NCBI GenBank assembly: GCA_003552565.1
Contig: PUNB01000066.1
Span: forward strand, 1-5,993
Direction: 5' to 3'
Length of the DNA: 5,993 bases
Source of the DNA: Lentisphaerota bacterium
GTDB taxonomy: Bacteria > Verrucomicrobiota > Lentisphaeria > Oligosphaerales > PUNB01
Both the position numbers and the translations under genes were made by a program. The stretch's first letter is position 1; every line of letters starts with the position of its first letter. This document shows, piece by piece, positions 1-4,402 of this stretch. A model generated the notes under the pieces. That model saw nothing but the letters and a program-made list of their open reading frames with translations, made no database searches and had not been told where the DNA came from.

Positions 1-2
1 AT

Positions 3-86
3 GTGGTGGACTACGATATACTATGGGACTTGGCACAAAATCATATACCAGCCTTGCGAGAGAAAGCTGAAAATTTAAAAGAATAA
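3..86 (+). CDS. C-terminal fragment of HepT-like (DUF86) toxin, cut by window start
   Basis: This is the last 27 codons of a gene that begins before the window; the stop is TAA at 84-86. The readable tail contains VDYDILWDLAQNHIPAL. In the DUF86/HepT family the C-terminus follows the RNxxxH active-site region with a pattern like GYxxVDxxILWDIVxxDLPxL, and the match to that pattern is good. HepT proteins are HEPN-fold RNases or toxins that normally pair with an MntA-type minimal nucleotidyltransferase antitoxin, usually encoded just upstream; both the active-site motif and any partner would lie outside this window. The other two forward frames give no recognisable protein here. The family call rests on a short tail only, so it is moderately sure. 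Confidence 0.6.
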   Translation: MVDYDILWDLAQNHIPALREKAENLKE

Positions 87-138
87 TTATATTTACCACC
101 CGCTTCGCTAGAGAAAGCTCCAGAGAAGCAACAGAGTG
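87..138 (+). repeat. CCACCCG-ended intergenic module, copy 1
   Basis: This 52-base stretch starts one base after the HepT-like stop codon. It contains ACCACCCGCTTCGCTAGAG at 95-113, followed by a purine-rich stretch (CCAGAGAAGCAACAGAGTG). It matches 5620-5671 with about three or four substitutions over 52 bases, and its first part matches 4151-4178. Copies 1 and 3 lack the inverted right end seen in the copy near 4155-4318, so they look like half elements. Bases 139-196 after it are A/T-rich with a short piece (ACTTCGTTATCTTCTG) complementary to the left arm of the next hairpin. Confidence 0.75.
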
Positions 139-196
139 GGCTGCACTTATAACCTCTTACTTCGTTATCTTCTGAAAAAAAACAGGAAGACAATGT

Positions 197-290
197 AACA
201 GAAGGAAACGAAGATAACGAAGGAGGGCAATGATACAGGAGGCAAATCTTGCCCCAGTCATACTATTTGTTACCCTTGTTTCCTTCTGTT
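197..290 (+). repeat. CAGAAG/CTTCTG long hairpin, copy 1
   Basis: This is an imperfect inverted repeat. The left arm is 197-223 (starts AACAGAAGGAAACGAAG) and the right arm is 267-290 (ends TTTCCTTCTGTT), with about 43 bases between. The left arm has a 9-base rhythm: GAAGGAAAC, GAAGATAAC, GAAGG. The right arm continues into CAAATGTTCCTA, which is the start of the GTGTACATTAG module seen complete at 1675-1733 but broken off here at 302. The following ATPase gene begins inside or right after this element. Confidence 0.7.
237..251 (+). promoter_or_regulatory. Strong Shine-Dalgarno-like AGGAGG before a TTG codon
   Basis: AGGAGG at 237-242 sits six bases before a TTG at 249-251 that is in frame with the DUF4143 ATPase. 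A second GGAGGG (222-227) precedes an ATG at 230 in another frame. Both lie between the arms of the hairpin at 197-290, so they may be chance products of purine-rich repeat DNA. If real, the TTG would add 25 residues (mostly encoded by repeat) to the ATPase. Confidence 0.3.
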
Positions 291-323
291 CAAATGTTCC
301 TAGAAAAGTATTATTTTATTGGA

Positions 324-1478
324 ATGAATTCCAGAAATATTATATCCAGAGTGCTGATTCCACGCTTGAAGGCGCGATTGTTTCAAGGCAAAGCAATTGT
401 ACTTCTGGGTCCCAGGCAGGCGGACAAAACCACGCTCGTCCAGAATTTACTGGCCCGGACAGAAAAGAAACATTTGCTTCTCAATGCCGATGAACCGGAT
501 ATTCGAGAGCTTCTGAACAATTGTACCTCAACAAAATTACGATCGATTATCGGCCGTCACGAAATCATCTGCATCGATGAAGCGCAGCGTGTTCCGAATA
601 TAGGCATCACTCTGAAGCTGATCACTGATCAAATACCGGAAGTTCAGGTGATTGCCACCGGTTCGTCCTCACTGGAGCTTAATTCCTCAATCTCCGAACC
701 GCTTACCGGCCGAAAATTCGAATACACTCTCTACCCTCTTGCTTTTGCCGAACTTACTGAGCATCACGGCCTGCTGGAAGAGCATCGCCTCCTGGAACAA
801 CGACTAATATACGGCACCTATCCTGAAATCGCCACCTCTATTGGAAATGAAGAAGAGCTTCTCAAAATGCTTACTGAAAGTTACCTCTACAAAGATGTTT
901 TAACCTTGGAGGGCATACAAAAGCCGGCTCTGCTGGAAAAAATTGTCAAAGCTTTAGCTTTACAGATCGGCGGTGAAGTATCCTTTCAGGAAATTGGACA
1001 AATGACTGGGGCGGACAGCCACACGGTGGAACGATATATCGACCTTCTGGAAAAAACTTTTGTCGTTTTTAAACTGCCTTCTTATAGTCGCAATGTCAGA
1101 AATGAAATTAAAAAAGGCAGGAAAGTATATTTTTTTGACAATGGTATCCGTAATGCAGTCATCGGAAATTTTCTTCCGCTTTCAAGCCGAACTGACAAAG
1201 GAGCTTTATGGGAAAATTACCTTATTTCCGAAAGGTTGAAGCTGACCTCCAACCTCGGGATGGCCGCCTCGCAATATTTCTGGCGCACCACACAGCAGCA
1301 GGAAATTGACTACATTGAAGAAACAAATCAGCACCTTCGCGCTTATGAATTCAAGTGGAATCCTAAAAAGAACAGAACACTTTTCCCTAAAACTTTCACC
1401 CGTAATTATCCGCATGCTGATACCCTGACCGTGACACCCTCTAACTACGAAATTTTCTTAAGTGAAGCGAATGAGTAG
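324..1478 (+). CDS. ATP-binding protein of the AAA / DUF4143 family, Walker A glycine substituted
   Basis: A 384-residue protein, normal length for this family. The N-terminal AAA-type ATPase has a Walker A region GPRQADKTT at residues 29-37, Walker B IICIDE at 81-86, a TGSSSL motif at 112-117 and EPLTGR at 125-130. The middle carries a winged-helix-like segment (about 218-250). The C-terminal DUF4143 part shows GALWENY (293-299) and a PD-(D/E)xK-like pattern, EID at 327-329 and EFK at 342-344. Family members usually read GPRQxGKTT; here the glycine before the lysine is aspartate (D34, codon GAC 423-425), which may impair ATP binding. Members of the family are common near toxin-antitoxin loci, but their biochemical role is not well settled. 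I chose ATG 324 because family members start shortly before the IPRL segment. TTG 249 (409 residues, with AGGAGG) and ATG 294 are in-frame alternatives, but they add residues encoded by repeat DNA. Codons are visibly more A/T-rich than in rfbA and rfbB. Confidence 0.88.
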   Translation: MNSRNIISRVLIPRLKARLFQGKAIVLLGPRQADKTTLVQNLLARTEKKHLLLNADEPDIRELLNNCTSTKLRSIIGRHEIICIDEAQRVPNIGITLKLITDQIPEVQVIATGSSSLELNSSISEPLTGRKFEYTLYPLAFAELTEHHGLLEEHRLLEQRLIYGTYPEIATSIGNEEELLKMLTESYLYKDVLTLEGIQKPALLEKIVKALALQIGGEVSFQEIGQMTGADSHTVERYIDLLEKTFVVFKLPSYSRNVRNEIKKGRKVYFFDNGIRNAVIGNFLPLSSRTDKGALWENYLISERLKLTSNLGMAASQYFWRTTQQQEIDYIEETNQHLRAYEFKWNPKKNRTLFPKTFTRNYPHADTLTVTPSNYEIFLSEANE

Positions 1479-1517
1479 TGATAATAGGGCGGGAGATCGG
1501 AGGACTGGAGGTTCGAC

Positions 1518-1580
1518 ATCCTGGAGACGGCGGGCCGCCGCCGTTAATTACCGCCCGAGACCGGGCGGCTCCATAACAAA
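1518..1580 (+). repeat. Three-way-junction palindromic element, copy A
   Basis: A 63-base element 39 bases after the ATPase stop codon. An outer stem TGGAG (1522-1526) / CTCCA (1569-1573) encloses two perfect hairpins: CGGCGG (1528-1533) with CCGCCG (1538-1543), loop GCCG; and CCGCCCG (1551-1557) with CGGGCGG (1562-1568), loop AGAC. It is nearly identical to 5513-5574: one T is deleted there and one loop base differs. It is preceded by a purine-rich heptamer-like run (GGAGATC, GGAGGAC, TGGAGGT at 1491-1511). There is no U-run after the stems, so it is not a classical intrinsic terminator. It could act as a REP-like element, a transcript 3' end stabiliser or a mobile palindrome; the sequence does not decide. 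Confidence 0.85.
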
Positions 1581-1588
1581 AAAATTTC

Positions 1589-1673
1589 AACAGAAGGCAA
1601 CAAAGAAAACGAAGACAGGCGGCACAGAAAACAAATAATTGATAAATCTTCGTTACCTTCGTTTCCTTCTGTT
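1589..1673 (+). repeat. CAGAAG/CTTCTG long hairpin, copy 2
   Basis: The left arm is 1589-1614 (AACAGAAGGCAACAAAG onward) and the right arm is 1648-1673 (CTTCGTTACCTTCGTTTCC then TTCTGTT), separated by about 33 A/T-rich bases. The right arm shows the 9-base rhythm clearly (CTTCGTTAC, CTTCGTTTC, CTTCTGTTC). It matches the right arm of copy 1 (267-290) and, like it, runs directly into the GTGTACATTAG module. Confidence 0.75.
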
Positions 1674-1674
1674 C

Positions 1675-1733
1675 AAACTGTTCCTATTCGTGTACATTAG
1701 TGTCCATTCGTGGTTCAAAAGCAGCCCTTTTCG
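1675..1733 (+). repeat. GTGTACATTAG module, copy A
   Basis: This 59-base stretch matches 5872-5931 with about four differences, including GTGTACATTAGTGTCCATTC and the shared GCAGCCCTTTTCG end. It has a 10-base rhythm when read on the minus strand (ACGAATGGAC, ACTAATGTAC, ACGAATAGGA). A truncated start of the same module lies at 285-302. Similar words are common in intergenic DNA of many uncultivated bacteria, and I know of no assigned function. Confidence 0.8.
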
Positions 1734-1734
1734 T

Positions 1735-1762
1735 CTTTTTTCGTGTATTTCGTGGTTGAAAT
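1735..1762 (+). repeat. TTCGTG module upstream of rfbA
   Basis: The stretch CTTTTTTCGTGTATTTCGTG followed by GTTGAAAT ends 24 bases before the rfbA start codon. A near copy lies at 4328-4353, 49 bases before the aminotransferase start, and a decayed copy at 5925-5946 near the window end. It has a 10-base-like TTCGTG rhythm and always has the same orientation relative to the following gene. Confidence 0.65.
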
Positions 1763-1786
1763 ATTAAAAACTGGAACAATTCTCTC

Positions 1787-2674
1787 ATGAAAGGCATCAT
1801 TCTAGCGGGCGGCAGCGGCACCCGGCTTTACCCGGCCACATCCGTAGTCTCAAAACAGCTTCTTCCGGTTTACGACAAGCCGATGATCTATTATCCGCTC
1901 TCCACTCTGATGCTGGCGGGAATCCGGGAGATTCTGATTATCTCCACCCCCGAAGACACCCCCAACATGGAGCGGCTGCTCGGCAACGGCAGCTATCTGG
2001 GACTGAACATCTCCTACGCTATCCAGCCGCGGCCCCGCGGACTGGCGGAAGCTTTTATTGTCGGCCGGGATTTCATCGGCGATAACAAAGTCGCCCTTGT
2101 CCTCGGCGACAACATCTTCTACGGCACCGGTTTCAGGCCGATGCTGCAGCAGGCGGCGGCCTTGGAGCAGGGCGCCGTCATCTTCGGCTACCCGGTTCAC
2201 GATCCCCACCGGTTCGGAGTCGCGGAATTCGATAAGAGCAAGCGGGTCATTTCGCTCGAAGAAAAACCAATGCGCCCCCGCTCTAAATGGGCGGTGCCCG
2301 GACTTTATTTCTATGACAACAGCGTCATTGACATCGCCGCCGCCCTCAAGCCTTCCGAGCGCGGCGAGCTGGAAATCACCGATCTGAACAAAGTTTATCT
2401 TGAACAGGGAAAACTCCACATTCAGATAATGGGCCGCGGCTTCGCCTGGCTCGACACAGGCACCCCGGAAAGCATGCTCGAAGCCGGCATGTTTGTGAAA
2501 ACCATCCAGGAACGGCAGGGATTCATGCTCAGTTCAATTGAGGAAATAGCCTACCGCATGGGTTACATTGACCTGCCCTCCCTGCGAAAACTGGCCGAAA
2601 GTCTTAACAAGTCGGCTTACGGGCAGTACCTGCTGGAACTTGCCGAAGAGTTTGAAGACAGGAATATGGAATAA
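1787..2674 (+). CDS. rfbA: Glucose-1-phosphate thymidylyltransferase RfbA/RmlA
   Basis: This cytoplasmic enzyme joins glucose-1-phosphate and dTTP to give dTDP-glucose plus pyrophosphate, the first step of dTDP-deoxysugar synthesis. At 295 residues it has the usual length. The nucleotide-binding signature GGSGTRLYP is at residues 8-16, followed by SKQLLPVYDKPMIYYPL. The metal-binding LGDN has Asp108, EEKP is at 158-161, GELEITD at 193-199 and WLDTGT at 221-226 with the second metal-binding Asp223. One oddity is QPRPRGLAEAF at 80-90, where characterised relatives have QPSPDGLAQAF; the acidic residue is Arg84. ATG 1787 fits the family start (MKGIILAGG) exactly, but only a GGA 11 bases upstream resembles a ribosome site. 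It lies 308 bases after the ATPase and 393 bases before rfbB, so it is not tightly packed with either. Confidence 0.97.
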   Translation: MKGIILAGGSGTRLYPATSVVSKQLLPVYDKPMIYYPLSTLMLAGIREILIISTPEDTPNMERLLGNGSYLGLNISYAIQPRPRGLAEAFIVGRDFIGDNKVALVLGDNIFYGTGFRPMLQQAAALEQGAVIFGYPVHDPHRFGVAEFDKSKRVISLEEKPMRPRSKWAVPGLYFYDNSVIDIAAALKPSERGELEITDLNKVYLEQGKLHIQIMGRGFAWLDTGTPESMLEAGMFVKTIQERQGFMLSSIEEIAYRMGYIDLPSLRKLAESLNKSAYGQYLLELAEEFEDRNME

Positions 2675-2710
2675 AATGCCACAAGCATCCCAACAGAGTG
2701 GTTAGTGCCA

Positions 2711-2731
2711 TGCAGAATCCTGCAATCTTTT
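2711..2731 (+). terminator. Weak candidate intrinsic terminator after rfbA
   Basis: A perfect 5-base stem, TGCAG (2711-2715) with CTGCA (2720-2724) and loop AATC, is followed by ATCTTTT. It lies 36 bases after the rfbA stop. The stem is short and only moderately G/C-rich and the T-run has four bases, so this is at best a weak terminator. Confidence 0.25.
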
Positions 2732-2834
2732 GTCCGTTGGATTTTTCTGTCTTTGATCTCTTTAGCGAAGATTAACCCGATTCGCGATTAAATTGTTTTT
2801 TTGTGACTTTTTGCATGCCGCGACGTAGGCTTTG

Positions 2835-2893
2835 CGGAGTCGGGTGTTTCTTGTGGCTATAAAAAGACGAAGTCTCACATAAGCCCGACCGCC
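2835..2893 (+). other. G/C-ended stem-loop region of unknown role
   Basis: GTCGGG (2839-2844) pairs with CCCGAC (2884-2889), and the stem can extend outward through CGG and CCG with a bulge. Inside, AGAC (2865-2868) pairs with GTCT (2872-2875) across a GAA loop, and TGTG/CACA adds further pairing. It is unlike the other repeat modules and occurs once in the window. It could be a structured leader, a decayed mobile element or an unrelated palindrome. Confidence 0.4.
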
Positions 2894-2938
2894 GAGCGTT
2901 TACGCCCCGGACACCCCGAGGCGGAAACACATTTTGAA

Positions 2939-3008
2939 CAGAAGATCCCCAAGTTCGCTAAGAGTTTTTGATAAAAATATATTTCTTTGCGTCCTTTGCG
3001 ACCTTCTG
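2939..3008 (+). repeat. CAGAAG/CTTCTG long hairpin, copy 3
   Basis: The left arm is 2939-2964 (CAGAAGATCCCCAAGTTCGC onward) and the right arm is 2985-3008 (CTTTGCGTCCTTTGCGACC then TTCTG), with a 20-base A/T-rich loop. The architecture matches copies 1 and 2, but the arm text differs in both arms together. A single left arm of the same subtype is at 5585-5610 (18 of 24 bases equal to 2941-2964). Confidence 0.7.
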
Positions 3009-3067
3009 TAAAAATTAAGTTTCACACAAGGTTCAATTTCCACAACCATAACCGAAACCGCCGACTC

Positions 3068-4150
3068 ATGACAGCCCCTAAAAGAAAACTGCAATCAATC
3101 CTGGTCACCGGCGGCAGCGGCTTCATCGGCTCGAACTTCATTCGCTGGCTGTTCAACAAACCCGATTTCACAGGGCGAATAATCAACCTCGACGCCCTCA
3201 CTTACGCGGGCAATCCCTGCAACCTTGCGGACATTGATGAAACTTGGGGACAAAGCCGCTATTTCTTTCATCAGGGCGACATTACGGAGACGGAGCTTGT
3301 ACGCGACATTTTCAGTCAGTACGATATCGATACCGTTGTCCACTTCGCCGCGGAAAGTCACGTCGACCGCTCGATCCACGGCCCGGCGGAGTTTATTCAG
3401 ACCAATGTCATGGGCACCTTCATCCTCCTGGAAGCCGCCCGCGAGCACTGGCGGGGGCGTGACGATGTGCTCTTTCACCATATCTCCACCGATGAAGTTT
3501 ACGGATCCCTGGGAAAAACCGGGAAGTTCACCGAAACATCGCCCTACGACCCGCGCAGTCCCTACAGCGCCAGCAAGGCCGGCGGCGACCATTTTGCATC
3601 CGCCTATTTTCACACCTACAACCTGCCGGTAACGATTTCCAACTGCTCCAACAACTACGGACCGTATCAGTTCCCGGAAAAACTGATCCCGCTGATGATC
3701 CTGAACATGGACGCCGGAAAACCTCTGCCGGTTTACGGCGACGGCATGAACGTGCGCGACTGGGTGCACGTCGATGACCACAACGATGGAGTCTGGCGGG
3801 TTATCAAAGGCGGCAGAAACGGGAGGACTTACAATATCGGCGGCGGCAATGAACAGCATAACATCGATGTAGTGAAAACCCTGTGCGCTGTGTACGCGGA
3901 GTTGAAGGGAATTGATCACCGGGAGATTGAAAAACTTATCAGCTTCGTCAAAGACCGGCCCGGCCATGACCGCCGTTACGCCATCGACAGCACCCGTATC
4001 CGACGAGAGCTGGGCTGGAAGCATTCAGTCAGCTTCGCCTCCGGCCTGCGGAGAACCGTCCGCTGGTATCTGGAAAATAAAGACTGGGTCGAAACCGTCC
4101 GCACTGGAGAATACCGGCGCTGGCTCGAAAAAAATTACGAAAAAAGGTGA
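3068..4150 (+). CDS. rfbB: dTDP-glucose 4,6-dehydratase RfbB/RmlB
   Basis: This NAD-dependent extended short-chain dehydrogenase/reductase turns dTDP-glucose into dTDP-4-keto-6-deoxy-glucose in the cytoplasm. The protein has 360 residues, as expected. The Rossmann motif GGSGFIG is at 15-21 and LDALTYAGN at 41-49 (the family's NAD/substrate region). HFAAESHVDRS is at 92-102 and STDEVYG at 140-146 (Thr141, Asp142 and Glu143 match the dehydration residues). The catalytic YSASK is at 166-170 (Tyr166, Lys170), followed by NNYGPYQFPEKLIPLMI and RDWVHVDDH. The reading frame is open back to a TTG at 2987, but those 27 extra codons are encoded by the repeat at 2985-3008 and its flank. ATG 3068 gives the family start, though no Shine-Dalgarno is visible before it. 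It uses the product of rfbA and supplies the substrate for the aminotransferase downstream. Confidence 0.97.
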   Translation: MTAPKRKLQSILVTGGSGFIGSNFIRWLFNKPDFTGRIINLDALTYAGNPCNLADIDETWGQSRYFFHQGDITETELVRDIFSQYDIDTVVHFAAESHVDRSIHGPAEFIQTNVMGTFILLEAAREHWRGRDDVLFHHISTDEVYGSLGKTGKFTETSPYDPRSPYSASKAGGDHFASAYFHTYNLPVTISNCSNNYGPYQFPEKLIPLMILNMDAGKPLPVYGDGMNVRDWVHVDDHNDGVWRVIKGGRNGRTYNIGGGNEQHNIDVVKTLCAVYAELKGIDHREIEKLISFVKDRPGHDRRYAIDSTRIRRELGWKHSVSFASGLRRTVRWYLENKDWVETVRTGEYRRWLEKNYEKR

Positions 4151-4154
4151 TTTT

Positions 4155-4318
4155 ATTTACCACCCGCTTCGCTAGAGATAACGCAGAGCAGCAGCAAAGA
4201 GAAGCCATTTGCCGCCGGCTTTGCCGGAAAAACTCTGCCTTCCTCCCTTGGGACGTTTGCCCGGAGGGCATTACGTCCTGCGGTTCACTCTAGTGAGCGA
4301 AGCGAACGGGTGGTGAAA
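4155..4318 (+). repeat. Complete palindromic CCACCCG element (MITE-like)
   Basis: About 160 bases starting within ten bases of the rfbB stop. The left end ACCACCCGCTTCGCTAGAG (4159-4177) is inverted at the right end (4288-4314: CTCTAG, GCGAAGCG, CGGGTGGT with small insertions). Nested inside are GCAGAG (4183-4188) with CTCTGC (4233-4238) and CCGGC-TTT-GCCGG (4215-4227). A strong hairpin follows: GGACGT (4251-4256) with ACGTCC (4273-4278), enclosing TGCCC and GGGCA around a GGA loop. The left end recurs at 87-138 and 5620-5671 without its right partner. There is no open frame for a transposase, so if mobile it would be non-autonomous. Confidence 0.7.
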
Positions 4319-4327
4319 AACTGTACT

Positions 4328-4353
4328 CTTTTTCGTGTTTTTCGCGGTTAAAT
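4328..4353 (+). repeat. TTCGTG module upstream of the aminotransferase
   Basis: CTTTTTCGTGTTTTTCGCGG followed by TTAAAT is a near copy of 1735-1762. It has the same orientation relative to the next gene and ends 49 bases before ATG 4403. A TATATT follows at 4368-4373, but without a good -35 partner at the right distance. Confidence 0.6.
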
Positions 4354-4402
4354 AACTGTTTCCCGGTTATATTTTGTATCTCATTTGAACAGACAACCGA
4401 AA

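Larger units (their letters stand above)
2675..3067. other. Non-coding spacer between rfbA and rfbB
   Basis: I find no credible gene on either strand in these 393 bases. From the rfbA side it holds a small stem-loop with a short T-run (2711-2731), an A/T-rich stretch with no recognisable content (about 2732-2815), a G/C-rich folded region (2835-2893), a small GCGTTTACGC palindrome (2896-2905), and the third CAGAAG/CTTCTG hairpin (2939-3008). The last 59 bases before rfbB hold neither a clear promoter nor a ribosome site. Confidence 0.7.

Noticed and set aside
230..493. 87-codon open frame starting at an ATG with a good GGAGGG before it
   Set aside because: Its first part is repeat DNA and the rest overlaps the ATPase in another frame; the protein is low in recognisable features.
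1522..1587. Three-way-junction element as an intrinsic terminator
   Set aside because: The stems are strong, but they are followed by an A-run rather than a T-run on the + strand, and the copy at 5517 is followed by CACTTTTT several bases away from the stem.
2686..2735. tRNA-like stretch with GTGGTTAGTGC resembling a D-arm
   Set aside because: No acceptor stem, T-arm (GTTCGA) or CCA end can be placed at the required spacing.
2987..3067. Extended rfbB start at TTG 2987
   Set aside because: The additional 27 residues are encoded by the hairpin's right arm and its flank; the family start matches ATG 3068.
2900..3094. Minus-strand 64-codon frame containing RRSQRTQR
   Set aside because: RRSQRTQR-like peptides are the typical spurious translation of this class of 9-base-rhythm repeat.
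3095..4024. 309-codon minus-strand frame opposite rfbB, and a similar 189-codon one opposite rfbA (1850-2419)
   Set aside because: Antisense shadows created by G/C-rich third codon positions; the sense strand encodes unmistakable RfbB and RfbA.
4345..4373. Promoter before the aminotransferase with TATATT as -10
   Set aside because: No acceptable -35 box at 16-18 bases; the A/T-rich text is also explained by the repeat flank.
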